From Candidatus Rokuibacteriota bacterium (lineage in GTDB: Bacteria > Methylomirabilota > Methylomirabilia > Rokubacteriales > CSP1-6): a stretch of 64,000 nt of DNA. The position numbers and the translations under genes are program-made. The stretch spans positions 96,077-160,076 of the forward strand of contig QHSL01000059.1 of NCBI GenBank assembly GCA_003220435.1. Direction: 5' to 3'. Shown piece after piece: positions 52,384 through 61,309 of this stretch. Numbering within the stretch: the stretch's first letter is position 1; every line of letters begins with the position of its first letter. The notes under the pieces are model-generated. The model was not told where the DNA came from. It saw only the letters and a program-made list of their open reading frames with translations, and made no database searches.

Positions 52384-53670
52384 ATGCGACGCGCCGTGGC
52401 GGTGTGGACACTCGTGACGATCGGTCTCGCCGCGCTCGCGCACGGGCTCGCCGTCGGTCAGACGGCGAGCGAGCTGACGGTGGACGAGCTCGTCGGCCGC
52501 GCGCTGGCCGACAACCCCGACCTCATGGCGGCGAGGATCGAGGTGGAGGCGGCGGCGGCCCGGGTGCAGCAGGCGGGGCTTCGGCCCAACCCCACGCTCG
52601 AGCTGGGGGGCCAGAAGGCGATCAGCCCGGACAACAATCTAAACGTCGGCCTGTCGTTGCCGCTCGACCTCAACGGTCGCAAGGCGGGCCGCGTGGGTGT
52701 GGCGGAACGCGAGCTGGACGTCAGGCGTCGGCAGGTCGCCGATCGCGAGCGCCGTCTGCGCGCCGATGTACGCATGAAGGCCGGCGAGGTCCTGGGGGCG
52801 CAGCGGAGCCTGCGGGTGATCGATGAGCTGCTGCAAGTCAATCGGGACGGGCTCGCGCTCGTGGAGAGCCGCGTACGTGCGGGCGCGGCGCCAGCGTTGG
52901 AGGAGAGCCTGCAGGTGGTCGAGGTCAACCGGCTCGATGCGAGCCGTCAGCTCGCCCAGAGCCGCGTCGAGATCGCGACGCTGCAGCTCAAGGCGCTCGC
53001 CGGCATGGCCCCGGAAGCGCCGCTCGTCGTGACAGGCGACCTGGCGCCCGCGCCGTCACCCCTCAGCCCGACCGAGGCCATGCGGCGCTCGATCAGCGAG
53101 AGGCCGGACCTGGCGGCGGCGCGGGCAGAGGTGGCCGTGGCGGCCGCGATGGTGAAGAAGGAGCAGGCCGAGGGGCGCTGGGACGCCAGCATCAGCGTAG
53201 GCTATCAGCGGCAGGACTTCGGCTTCAATTTGAATGGTCTGACGGCCAGCGGCCAGACCCGGCCCATTCAGGACGTCTTCCACTACTTCGGCGGCGGCAT
53301 CAGCATCACGCTACCCGTGCGCAACGGCAACGAAGGAAACATCGCCGCGGCGATCGCGGCCGAACGCGCCGCCGCGCGCCGCGTCGAATTCACGGTGTTG
53401 ACGGTGCAACAGGAGGTGGCCGCCGCGTTCACGCAGTTCGATGCGGCTCAGCGGTCGCTCCAGCTCTACGAGCGGGGCGTCCGCGACGTGGCGCGTCGCA
53501 ATCTGGCGGTCGTGCGGCAAGCCTACCAGCTGGGCCGGGGCTCGCTGCTCGACGTTGTCGCCGAGCAGCGGCGATACATCGAGGTCGAGAACGGCTACAC
53601 CGACGCGCTGAAACAGGTCTATGACGCGGCGGTCGACATCGAGCGCGCGGTCGGCGTCGCCGGCCGCTGA
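52384..53670 (+). CDS. TolC-family outer-membrane channel (CusC/CzcC-like)
   Basis: The 428-residue protein has a signal peptide (VWTLVTIGLAALAHGLAVG) and two copies of the TolC-type outer-membrane efflux domain, each with long helices (RALADNPDLMAARIEVEAAA and the second SISERPDLAAARAEVAVAAA). It is the outer-membrane exit for the CusA-type pump. The ATG follows the FixH-like stop by 8 bases. No lipobox cysteine is present, unlike many CusC proteins. Confidence 0.9.
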   Translation: MRRAVAVWTLVTIGLAALAHGLAVGQTASELTVDELVGRALADNPDLMAARIEVEAAAARVQQAGLRPNPTLELGGQKAISPDNNLNVGLSLPLDLNGRKAGRVGVAERELDVRRRQVADRERRLRADVRMKAGEVLGAQRSLRVIDELLQVNRDGLALVESRVRAGAAPALEESLQVVEVNRLDASRQLAQSRVEIATLQLKALAGMAPEAPLVVTGDLAPAPSPLSPTEAMRRSISERPDLAAARAEVAVAAAMVKKEQAEGRWDASISVGYQRQDFGFNLNGLTASGQTRPIQDVFHYFGGGISITLPVRNGNEGNIAAAIAAERAAARRVEFTVLTVQQEVAAAFTQFDAAQRSLQLYERGVRDVARRNLAVVRQAYQLGRGSLLDVVAEQRRYIEVENGYTDALKQVYDAAVDIERAVGVAGR

Positions 53671-53683
53671 ACGAGGGACGAGC

Positions 53684-54952
53684 ATGGAACGCGGCGGACG
53701 CCCACGGCATCCGATGCGACGGCACCTCTGGCAAGGTCTGATCGGTATCGCGTTGATCGCCGCCGGTCTCGCGAGCGGTGTCGTCTGGAGCGAGCGGCGC
53801 GGCGTGCAGAAGCAGACTGCTTCGAGCGCGTCGACGCCGACCGGTGCAATGCCCGCCATGCCAGGGATGCCGGCGAAGGCTTCGATGCCGCCCGGCGACG
53901 ATGTGGTCGAGGTGTCGTTGACTCCCGAGGCGATCGAGCGGGCCGGAATCAAGACCGCTGTCGTCGGGGTGCAAAGCACGGTGTCGGGAATCACCGTGCC
54001 GGGCACGGTGACCACGAACGCCTACCGTGATATCAAGGTCAACTCCCTGGTCGGAGGCATCGTGCGGCAGGTGTCCGCCGACCTCGGCGCCACCGTCAGC
54101 CACAGCCAGCCGCTCGCCGTGGTCTTCAGCGCCGAGCTGGCCGACGCGCAGGTGAAATACCTGTCGATGCAAGCAATGCTGGAAGCCGATCACCAGAAGC
54201 TCGTGCGTAGCGAGAAGCTCGTGGCCCTCGGCGCCGCCAGCCGCCAGGAGCTCGAGGAAGTGACGGCGACCCACGCCGGGCACGCGACGGAAGTCGCGGC
54301 GGCTCGACAGCGATTGCTCTTGCTCGGGATGGCACCGGAGCAGGTTGCTGGCCTGACCGACGCCTTCCACGTCGTCTCGGATGTCGTCGTCCGCGCGCCG
54401 GTCGACGGCACGGTGATCGCGCGGAGCGTGAATCCCGGGCAGGTGGTGGGCGCGGCCCAGGAGCTCTTCGTCGTGACCGACCTGCGCACCGTCTGGGTGA
54501 TCGGCGATCTCTACGAGAAGGACTTCGCGAGCGTCAGAGTCGGATCGCCGGCGACCATCACGATTCCGGCCCGGCCGAGGGCCGTCTCGAACGGTCGGGT
54601 CGCGTACATCGATCCGCGCGTGGATCAGACGACCCGGACGGCGAAGGTGCGAGTCGAAGTGCCGAACCGGGACATGGAGCTTCGGCTCGGCATGTATGTG
54701 ACGCTCGACTTTCGTACCGGCGCAGGCGAGCGGAGCATCGTTGTGCCGCGCGAGGCGGTTCAGGCGGTCGGTGAGCGCAGCGTCGTCTACGTTCCGGTCG
54801 AGGGTGACGAAGGACGTTTTGCGGAGCGCCCCGTGAAGCTCGGTGCTGCGGTAGGGGAGTTGGTGCAGGTGCTCGAGGGCGTGAAGGCGGGCGAGCGCGT
54901 CGTCACCGCCGGCAGCTTCTTTCTGAGGGGAGAGGCGGCGCGCAGCCGATAG
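53684..54952 (+). CDS. RND periplasmic adaptor (CusB-like)
   Basis: The 422-residue membrane-fusion protein has one N-terminal helix (LIGIALIAAGLASGVVW), then a Met-rich stretch (GAMPAMPGMP and ASMPPGDD) of the kind that hands Cu(I) to CusA in CusB. The lipoyl/hairpin/beta-barrel order follows (GGIVRQVSADLGATVSHSQP, the coiled-coil, RAPVDGTVIARSVNPGQVVG). It links CusA to the TolC channel. It starts 14 bases after the TolC stop. A second ATG 10 codons in is possible. It is convergent with DoxX (21-base gap). Confidence 0.9.
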   Translation: MERGGRPRHPMRRHLWQGLIGIALIAAGLASGVVWSERRGVQKQTASSASTPTGAMPAMPGMPAKASMPPGDDVVEVSLTPEAIERAGIKTAVVGVQSTVSGITVPGTVTTNAYRDIKVNSLVGGIVRQVSADLGATVSHSQPLAVVFSAELADAQVKYLSMQAMLEADHQKLVRSEKLVALGAASRQELEEVTATHAGHATEVAAARQRLLLLGMAPEQVAGLTDAFHVVSDVVVRAPVDGTVIARSVNPGQVVGAAQELFVVTDLRTVWVIGDLYEKDFASVRVGSPATITIPARPRAVSNGRVAYIDPRVDQTTRTAKVRVEVPNRDMELRLGMYVTLDFRTGAGERSIVVPREAVQAVGERSVVYVPVEGDEGRFAERPVKLGAAVGELVQVLEGVKAGERVVTAGSFFLRGEAARSR

Positions 54953-54973
54953 GGCGGATGGCCGGCAATCTCC

Positions 54974-55543
54974 TCACACCAGCCACCGCGCCAGTCGCAT
55001 GAGCCGGTTGCCGCGCGCGGCCGCGCGCTCGAAGGGACCGGCAAGAAAGGCGTCGATCCCGAAGGAGCGGCCGGCCCCGGTCAGGAGAAAGACTGCGGGG
55101 AGCATGATGAGCATCGTGTAGGTCCAGCCCCACTCGTGCGGGACGTTCAGGATCCCGATCGTGATGTTGGCCGCCATGCCGAGGGCGACGAACGACCCCA
55201 GGCGCGTGAACAGGCCAAGGATCAGCGTGACGGCGATGAAGGTCTCGGTGATCAGGGTCATCCAGCCGAAGAAGGTCCAGTGGGGAATCATGACGTTGAC
55301 GAGGAAATCTTTGTAAGCCGGCACCGTCGGGAACTGGATCTCCTGGTGGACCCAGTACCAGAGGCCGCCACCCGAGCGGCGTCCGAAGTCGTCGGACGGA
55401 ACCTTCCACTTGGACTGCTGCCACCACAGCACGCCGTAGAGAACGCGCGCCAGCCCGAGCGGCCAGAGCGGTGCGGTCGCCCGCAGCCAGCCGGCCAGCC
55501 CGTGTTGAGCATCGTCCGATGAAGTCTCGGCGTTCGCGCTCAT
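54974..55543 (-). CDS. DoxX-family membrane protein
   Basis: The 189-residue protein has four hydrophobic segments and the DoxX-like pattern LARVLYGVLWWQQSKWK, ETFIAVTLILGLFTRLGSFVA and GWTYTMLIMLPAVFLL. DoxX/DoxD relatives are quinone-linked membrane subunits (thiosulfate or other oxidoreductases); many are of unknown role. The ATG at 55543 is preceded by AAGGGGG. It is convergent with the copper adaptor gene and divergent from the glycosyltransferase gene, so it is not part of either cluster. Confidence 0.85.
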   Translation of the reverse strand: MSANAETSSDDAQHGLAGWLRATAPLWPLGLARVLYGVLWWQQSKWKVPSDDFGRRSGGGLWYWVHQEIQFPTVPAYKDFLVNVMIPHWTFFGWMTLITETFIAVTLILGLFTRLGSFVALGMAANITIGILNVPHEWGWTYTMLIMLPAVFLLTGAGRSFGIDAFLAGPFERAAARGNRLMRLARWLV

Positions 55544-55704
55544 CGCATCCCCCTTTGCGCCTGCTTCGTGGCAAGATCCACGCGGCCGGCACCAACGTCG
55601 ACCAGGAGGCTCACTCGCGTCCCCATCCTTCAGACACCGGATCGCGGCCGCCGGTTCCGCCGGCCTTTCACCTGCACCAGTATCGCTCGCTTCTGACGGG
55701 AATA

Positions 55705-57045
55705 GTGGCGCCGGCCGCGGGTCTCGGCCTCGTGGCGAGCGTGCTGGTGCTCGCCCGCCTGCCCAATCTCGTCGCGGCCGCGGGAAGCTTCCTCGCGATC
55801 TACGGCGCAGCGTTCGCCTGTTACGTCGGGGGAGCCTGGGCGATCGAGCGCGCCGGCGGTGCGCCACGGGCGACGCTGGGGCTCGTGCTCGGCGTCGCCC
55901 TGGTGTCGAGGCTCGCGCTCTTGCCGACGCTGCCCACGCTCTCGACCGACGCCTATCGCTACGTCTGGGACGCGCGGGTGGCGCGTGCGGGGCTGAGCCC
56001 CTACGCCTACCCGCCGGTGGCGCCCGAGGTCAGCCGTCTCCGCGACCACGAGATTTATCCCAGCCTCAACCACTCGACGTGGCGCACGATCTATCCGCCC
56101 GGAGCTCAAGCCTTCTTCCGCGCCGTCTACGCGCTCGCCCCTGACAGTGTGCGCGCGATGAAGGTCGGCGTGGCGCTCGCAGAGCTGGCGGCTCTCGGTC
56201 TCATGGTCTTGCTCGTGAACCGGCTCGGCCTGCCGACCTCCCGGGTCGTCGTCTACGCCTGGAATCCGCTCGTGCTCGTCGAGGTGTGGGGCAGCGCCCA
56301 TCTCGACGGCCTGGTCCTGCCGGCGGTCGTGGGCGCGACGCTCGCCGCGGTCACGCACCGACCACGGTTGGTCGCGACGCTGCTCGCGGCGGGCGCGCTG
56401 GTCAAGCTTTACCCGGTCTTGTTGTTGCCGTTGCTGCTCGGGGCCGCGCTCGAGCGAAAGGGCGAAGGGTCGGAGCCCGCGACGCGCGCCGCACGGGTGG
56501 CGCTGGCCACACGCTGGACCATGCCGGCGGCGATCTTCGTCGCCATCCTGGTGCTGGGGTACGCGCCGCTGGCCGGCCTCGGACGCGAAGCACTCGGGTC
56601 GCTGCCCCGCTACGTGAGCGAGGAGTATTTCAATCCCGGGCTCCTGCGGAGCCTCGTCGACCACTCGGCGCTGACGCTCGGCGCGGTGCTGGTCTGGGCC
56701 GCGTGGGCCACCTGGTGGCGCGACGGCGCTCCGCTCGCCGCCCGCGCTCGGCGGCTGGCCGGCGGCGCCACCGTGCTCGGGCCCAACGTTTTTCCCTGGT
56801 ACGCGGCCTGGGTCGTGCCGTTTCTCGCCCTCGCTCCCTCGCCGAGCTGGATCGCCTTCACCGGCACCGTGATGCTCGCCTACACGTTCTTCCTTGGGAC
56901 GCCGTGGGCCATTCCGTCGTGGGCGCGCGCGGTCGAGTTCACGCCGGTGGGGCTGGCGGCGTTGGGATGGGTGTGGACTCGCCGAGGGGCGAAGCGGGCG
57001 TGCCCGGCCCGTGTCTCGCCCCCACGCGATTTCACAAGCTCGTGA
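55705..57045 (+). CDS. DUF2029/GT87-type membrane glycosyltransferase
   Basis: From the GTG at 55705 this is about 446 residues with roughly ten membrane segments. It shows the GT-C signature of mannosyltransferase-like enzymes: TLPTLSTDAYRYVWDARVAR with the acidic catalytic pocket, YPPGAQAFFRAVYAL and GALVKLYPVLLLPLLLG. GT-C enzymes use polyprenyl-phosphate sugars at the membrane. The start is uncertain: frames further upstream (ATG 55519) give an arginine-rich leader that does not look like protein. The gap 55544-55704 holds no other gene. It may supply a glycan step for the radical-SAM operon that follows. Confidence 0.78.
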   Translation: MAPAAGLGLVASVLVLARLPNLVAAAGSFLAIYGAAFACYVGGAWAIERAGGAPRATLGLVLGVALVSRLALLPTLPTLSTDAYRYVWDARVARAGLSPYAYPPVAPEVSRLRDHEIYPSLNHSTWRTIYPPGAQAFFRAVYALAPDSVRAMKVGVALAELAALGLMVLLVNRLGLPTSRVVVYAWNPLVLVEVWGSAHLDGLVLPAVVGATLAAVTHRPRLVATLLAAGALVKLYPVLLLPLLLGAALERKGEGSEPATRAARVALATRWTMPAAIFVAILVLGYAPLAGLGREALGSLPRYVSEEYFNPGLLRSLVDHSALTLGAVLVWAAWATWWRDGAPLAARARRLAGGATVLGPNVFPWYAAWVVPFLALAPSPSWIAFTGTVMLAYTFFLGTPWAIPSWARAVEFTPVGLAALGWVWTRRGAKRACPARVSPPRDFTSS

Positions 57046-57119
57046 CACATCGAGCTCGGGGCCGGTGCTAAGATCGCACTCACCGGATACCGCGGGGCTC
57101 GTGTCTCTGAGGAGCGCGC

Positions 57120-58127
57120 ATGGAATTCAGTGTCGGGGTCGGTCTCACGAACGCCTGCGATCTGGCGTGCGCCCATTGCTATCGCGATACGACCCGGATC
57201 GACCAGCTGACCCTCGACCAGGTGATGGGGGTGTGCGACACGTTGCCGGTGCGCTCGATCAATCTCGGCACCGGTGAGAACGGGCTCCATCCGGACTATG
57301 ACGCGATCGTCGACGCACTCGCGGCCCGCGGCGTCAAGCTCTCCCTGACCTCGAACGGCTTCACGCTCGACCGGTCCTCGGACGACACGCTTCGGACGTT
57401 TCAGGAAGTCGAGGTGTCGATCGACTTTCCGAGCGAGGCCGAGCAGGACGCCTTCCGGGGCCCCGGGAACTGGCGGCGCGTCATGGCCGCGATCGATCGC
57501 GCGCGCCGGCTCGGCGTCACCGTCACGGTGCTCACGGTGATGATGAAGCCCAACTACCGCCGACTCGCCGAGATCGCGCGGCTCGCCTTCGGCGCGGGCG
57601 CGAACTATCGCGTCAATGTCTATCAGCCCGTCAAGACCGACGCCTTCACGCTCTCGTACGAGGAATTCTGGGACGGCTTTCGGCGCCTGCTCGCCGAGAC
57701 CCGGCTCGTGAGCACGAGCGAGCCGATCCTCGACGCCATGCTGGGTGCGCCCTTCGCGACCGGCTCAGGGTGCGGGCGGCAGACGGTGCGGGTCACGCCG
57801 CGCGGTGACATCGTACCCTGCGTCTACTGGAACCGGTCGGATCTCCGCCTCGACGACCTGCCGCGCACGGGCGGCGCGGGCGTGCTCGAGTCCCCGCAGT
57901 TCGTTCGGGTGCGCCAGGTTCCGGCGGCATGTCGTGGCTGCCCGTTCGTGTCCACCTGCCACGGCGGCTGCGCGGCGCGGCGGGAGCTGGCCGGCGGCGT
58001 GGAGGAGCCCGACCCGTATTGCCCGCTCGTGCGAGGCAAAACGGTGACGCTCGACTGGGCGCGCGCCGAGTCGCGCGACCTCCTCAAGACCGGCAGCGCC
58101 TGCACGAGCGTGTTCGCGCCGGCCTGA
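57120..58127 (+). CDS. Radical SAM/SPASM protein 1
   Basis: The 335-residue protein has the radical SAM CxxxCxxC motif (NACDLACAHCYRD) and a C-terminal SPASM-type set of cysteines (SGCGRQ, IVPCVYW, AACRGCPFVSTCHGGC and PYCPLV) for auxiliary Fe-S clusters. SPASM enzymes modify peptides or small molecules. The ATG at 57120 follows GAGGAGCG. TAAGAT near 57069 could be a -10. It is the first of five tightly spaced genes (57.1-61.3 kb). The substrate is unknown; a second radical SAM protein lies two genes on. Confidence 0.9.
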   Translation: MEFSVGVGLTNACDLACAHCYRDTTRIDQLTLDQVMGVCDTLPVRSINLGTGENGLHPDYDAIVDALAARGVKLSLTSNGFTLDRSSDDTLRTFQEVEVSIDFPSEAEQDAFRGPGNWRRVMAAIDRARRLGVTVTVLTVMMKPNYRRLAEIARLAFGAGANYRVNVYQPVKTDAFTLSYEEFWDGFRRLLAETRLVSTSEPILDAMLGAPFATGSGCGRQTVRVTPRGDIVPCVYWNRSDLRLDDLPRTGGAGVLESPQFVRVRQVPAACRGCPFVSTCHGGCAARRELAGGVEEPDPYCPLVRGKTVTLDWARAESRDLLKTGSACTSVFAPA

Positions 58128-58134
58128 GACGGCG

Positions 58135-58833
58135 ATGACCGCGTCCGGCCAGACAGCGAGATCGTGCCTCGTCATCCCCGCCCTGAACGAGGCCGCCGTC
58201 ATCGGCGACGTCGTTCGCCGCGTGCCGGCCGGCGTCGTCGCCGACGTCGTCGTGGTCGACAACGGCTCGACCGATGACACCGGCGCGGTGGCCTCCCGAG
58301 CAGGAGCTCGGGTCGTCGTCGAGGCTCGTCGCGGCTACGGGGCTGCGTGCTGGGCGGGGGTCGAAGCGCTGGCGCCCGACACCACGATCGTCGCGTTCCT
58401 CGACGGCGACGGCAGCCAGTTCCCCGAGGAACTGCCCCGCGTCCTCGGCCCCGTTCTGGCGGGCGAGGCCGACCTCGTCCTCGGCGTGCGACAGATGCGG
58501 GGGACGCACCCGCTCCACGCTTCCCTTGGGACGCGCCTCGTGGCCGCGCTCGTGGCGTGGCGGTTCGGCGTCCGCCTCGGGGATCTGGGTCCGTTCCGCG
58601 CCATCCGCGTCGATCTCCTGCGCCGCCTCGGTATGCGCGACCGCGCCTTCGGGTGGCCTGTCGAGATGGTCGTCAAGACGGCCGCGCTTGGCGCACGCAT
58701 CGTCGAGGTCGACGTCACGCACGCCCCGCGCCAGGGCGGCCGCTCGAAAGTCTCCGGCACCCTTGGCGGCAGCGTCAGGGCGGGGTACGCGTTCCTCACG
58801 ACCGCGGTGCGCGCCGCGCGCGAGGTGTCGTGA
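58135..58833 (+). CDS. Family-2 glycosyltransferase
   Basis: The 232-residue GT-A enzyme has the nucleotide-sugar motif LVIPALNEAAVIGDV, VVDNGSTDD, the metal-binding DGDGSQ (DxD) and an acceptor-side FRAIRVDLLRRLG. It resembles the dolichyl/polyprenyl-phosphate mannose synthase group without C-terminal membrane helices. It starts 7 bases after radical SAM protein 1, and its TGA overlaps the next GTG by four bases, so it is an integral operon member. It probably makes a lipid-linked or small-molecule glycoside. Confidence 0.9.
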   Translation: MTASGQTARSCLVIPALNEAAVIGDVVRRVPAGVVADVVVVDNGSTDDTGAVASRAGARVVVEARRGYGAACWAGVEALAPDTTIVAFLDGDGSQFPEELPRVLGPVLAGEADLVLGVRQMRGTHPLHASLGTRLVAALVAWRFGVRLGDLGPFRAIRVDLLRRLGMRDRAFGWPVEMVVKTAALGARIVEVDVTHAPRQGGRSKVSGTLGGSVRAGYAFLTTAVRAAREVS

Positions 58834-59831
58834 CGGCGACGGCGTTGTCGGCGAGGCCACCGTTGCCCCGGTCGCTCTACCTCGAGACGACCAGCCGCTG
58901 CAACTCGCTCTGCGAGACCTGCATTCTGACGTTCGGCGGCCGGGAGCCCCAGAAGGACCTGGGGTGGGAAGAGTTCCGGCGCGTGGTCGACCAGTTTCCA
59001 GCGCTCGACCGCGTGCTCCTGCACGGAATCGGCGAGCCGCTACTGAACCGCGCCCTGCCGCGCATGATCGGCCATCTCAAGGCGCGCGGCGCCACCGTCC
59101 TGTTCAACTCCAACGTCATCACGCTCGGGCTCCGCCAGGGACGCGCGCTGATCGAGGCCGGACTCGATGAGCTCCGGGTCTCGCTCGACGCATCCACGCC
59201 GGCGACCTACGCGCGGGTGCGGGGCGTCGACGCCTTCGCGCGCGTCGTCGCCAATCTGGAGAAGTTCGCGGCGCTCCGCGACGAGCTCGCGAGGCCGGCG
59301 CCGCGCGTCTCGCTGTGGTTCACGGCGCTCCGCGACAACATCGAGGAGATCCCCGGGCTGGTGCCGCTGGCGACGAGGGTCGGAGCGGAGGCCATTCACC
59401 TCCAGCGGCTCGTCTACAACGGGCTCGGGCTCGCGACGGCCGAGCAGTCGCTCTACGGCCGGCTTTACGACCGCGAGGCGGCGCTGCTCGAGGCCACGGG
59501 CGCCGCCGCGCGCGCGGCCGGCGTCGAGTTCTCGGCCTCCGGCGCCACCGCGCCGGAGGTGAGCCTGACGCCCGACGACGCCGCACGGCCGTGGAGCGCA
59601 TGCCGGCGGCCGTGGACGCTCGTCTACGTCACCGTCCACGGCAACGTGCTGCCCTGTTGCATCGCGCCGTGGATCACCGAGGACTACCACGGCATCGTGC
59701 TCGGCAATCTCTTCGAGCGCCCGCTCGCCGACGTCTGGTGGGGCGAGCGCTACGCCAGATTCCGGCAGGCGATCCAGACGGACGAGCCGCCGGAGCCGTG
59801 CCGCGGCTGCGGTGTCAAGTGGAGCCTCTAG
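58830..59831 (+). CDS. Radical SAM/SPASM protein 2
   Basis: The 333-residue protein has CxxxCxxC as TTSRCNSLCETCILTF, a TIM-barrel core (RVLLHGIGEPLLNRALPRMI, LDELRVSLDASTPATYARV) and a short C-terminal SPASM-like group (SACRRPW, VLPCCIAPW, PEPCRGCGVKW). It is distinct from radical SAM protein 1 in length and cluster spacing. The GTG start overlaps the glycosyltransferase stop, and its own stop region overlaps the next gene's GTG by 13 bases. Two radical SAM proteins in one operon with glycosyltransferases point to stepwise modification of one product. Confidence 0.9.
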   Translation: MTATALSARPPLPRSLYLETTSRCNSLCETCILTFGGREPQKDLGWEEFRRVVDQFPALDRVLLHGIGEPLLNRALPRMIGHLKARGATVLFNSNVITLGLRQGRALIEAGLDELRVSLDASTPATYARVRGVDAFARVVANLEKFAALRDELARPAPRVSLWFTALRDNIEEIPGLVPLATRVGAEAIHLQRLVYNGLGLATAEQSLYGRLYDREAALLEATGAAARAAGVEFSASGATAPEVSLTPDDAARPWSACRRPWTLVYVTVHGNVLPCCIAPWITEDYHGIVLGNLFERPLADVWWGERYARFRQAIQTDEPPEPCRGCGVKWSL

Positions 59832-60523
59832 CGCGCGCCCGCGCCCGGACGACTGCCGGGCGCGCGCCGGCCGTCGCCGTGATGGCGAAGGTGCCGGGGG
59901 CGACACCGGTGAAGTCACGGCTCCATCCCGCGCTCACGCCCGACCGCGCGACGGAGCTCTACCGCTGCTTCCTGCTCGACCGCCTCGACGCGCTCGCGAG
60001 GGTGCCGGGCATCGAGCCGGTGGTCGCGTTCACCCCGGCCGCCGCCGCCGATACGCTGCAGGCGCTCGTGCCCACCGGGTTCCGCTGCATCGCCCAGCAC
60101 GGGCCGGACCTCGGCGCGCGGCTCGACACGGTCCTCGCCACGCTGATCGCCGACGGGCACCGGGGCGCGATCGCGATCGACAGCGACAGCCCCACGTTGC
60201 CGATGGACTACGTGGCCGAGGCCGCGCGGGTACTGGAGTCCGGCCTCGCCGATGTCGTCGTCGGGCCCTGTGACGACGGCGGCTACTACCTCATCGGGGT
60301 CGCTGCGCCGCGGCCGGCGCTCTTCGAGAAAATGCCCTGGAGCACCTCGGAGGTCTTGCCGCTCACGCTTCAGAGGGTAAAGGATCTCGGGCTCTGCCTG
60401 CACCTCTTGCCCTCGTGGTTCGACGTCGACACCGAGGCCGACCTTCGGCGACTGCACGCGGAGATGGGATCGGACGACGGGCCGGCGCGTACGCGCGCGT
60501 TCGTCCGCGCGCTCTTCGGCTGA
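59819..60523 (+). CDS. TIGR04282-type (DUF2064) sugar-transfer protein
   Basis: The 234-residue protein matches the TIGR04282/DUF2064 family, annotated elsewhere as arsenosugar biosynthesis glycosyltransferase: VAVMAKVPGATPVKSRL, IAIDSDSPTLP, VVGPCDDGGYYLIG and MPWSTSEVLPLT. The fold is a GT-A nucleotidyl/glycosyl transferase. The GTG at 59819 overlaps the radical SAM stop and keeps the first beta strand intact, whereas the first internal ATG (59882) would cut it. The family name should not be read as proof of arsenic chemistry; no ArsM or ArsS is seen. Confidence 0.85.
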   Translation: MEPLARARARTTAGRAPAVAVMAKVPGATPVKSRLHPALTPDRATELYRCFLLDRLDALARVPGIEPVVAFTPAAAADTLQALVPTGFRCIAQHGPDLGARLDTVLATLIADGHRGAIAIDSDSPTLPMDYVAEAARVLESGLADVVVGPCDDGGYYLIGVAAPRPALFEKMPWSTSEVLPLTLQRVKDLGLCLHLLPSWFDVDTEADLRRLHAEMGSDDGPARTRAFVRALFG

Positions 60524-60540
60524 GCGGGTCCACGGTTCTG

Positions 60541-61290
60541 GTGTCGCCCGCCGACTCTGATACCCCGAGCTCGCGGGCACCCGGCACCGATGGACGCTGG
60601 TGCCTCGGCTTCGTGCTGGTGTCGGCGGCAATCGCGCTATTGTGGTGTGCCGGCGTCGGCGCCGACGCGCTCAAGTTTCCGAAGCCCGATCGCCCGGTCG
60701 CCCGCATCATCTCGCCGGCGTACTCCACCGAAGACAAGCGCGACCGTCACGGCGAAGCCGAGCGCGTGATGGACCGCCTCGGTGTGAGGACAGGGCTTAG
60801 GGTGGCCGACCTGGGCGCGGGCGATGGCTATTACACCGTGCGGCTGTCCCGACGACTCGGATCGCGCGCGACGGTCTACGCCGAGGACGTCGAGGTCGAG
60901 TACCTCCAGCGTCTGCGGGCGCGGCTCGCACGCGATGGGATCACCGGAGTCACCCTCGTGCACGGCACGCCGGCCAACCCCAAGCTGCCCGTGGCCTCGA
61001 TCGATCTCGCGATCCTGTCGCACATGTACCACGAGATCGAGAACCCGTACGAGTTCATGTTCCGGCTGCGCCCGGCCCTGGCGCCCGGCGGGCGCGTTGC
61101 CATCATCGATCTCGATAAGCCGACGGGCGAGCACGGCACGCCGCCCGAGCTGCTGCGCTGCGAGCTCGCGGCCGTCGGTTATCGCGAGGTCGACGTGGTG
61201 TCCCTGGCGCCGGCCGATGGCTACCTGGCGGTGTTCGTTCCGCCGGCGAGCCTTCAGGCGCCGGAGGCGATCCGGCCGTGCCGGCAATGA
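60541..61290 (+). CDS. Exported or membrane-anchored SAM-dependent methyltransferase
   Basis: The 249-residue protein has an N-terminal hydrophobic segment (WCLGFVLVSAAIALLWCAGV) followed by a class I methyltransferase: RVADLGAGDGYYTVRLSRRLG (SAM loop), YAEDVEVEYLQ and ILSHMYHEIENPYEF. A related family pairs a signal peptide with KFPKPDRPVA and EDKRDRHGEAERVMD, as here. How SAM reaches the periplasm is unknown, so it may be inner-membrane anchored facing the cytoplasm. The start is uncertain (GTG at 60541, 17 bases after the previous stop). It is the last gene of the operon. Confidence 0.78.
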   Translation: MSPADSDTPSSRAPGTDGRWCLGFVLVSAAIALLWCAGVGADALKFPKPDRPVARIISPAYSTEDKRDRHGEAERVMDRLGVRTGLRVADLGAGDGYYTVRLSRRLGSRATVYAEDVEVEYLQRLRARLARDGITGVTLVHGTPANPKLPVASIDLAILSHMYHEIENPYEFMFRLRPALAPGGRVAIIDLDKPTGEHGTPPELLRCELAAVGYREVDVVSLAPADGYLAVFVPPASLQAPEAIRPCRQ

Positions 61291-61309
61291 GGCTCTCGGA
61301 AGAGATCGC

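Noticed and set aside
55471-55704. Upstream extension of the GT87-type gene to the earlier start codons
   Set aside because: The extra residues are Arg/Ser/Pro-rich, resemble translated non-coding sequence and overlap the divergent DoxX gene.
57120-61290. Arsenosugar biosynthesis cluster
   Set aside because: One gene belongs to a family with that label, but no ArsM-type methyltransferase with its cysteine motif or ArsS-type radical SAM protein is recognisable.
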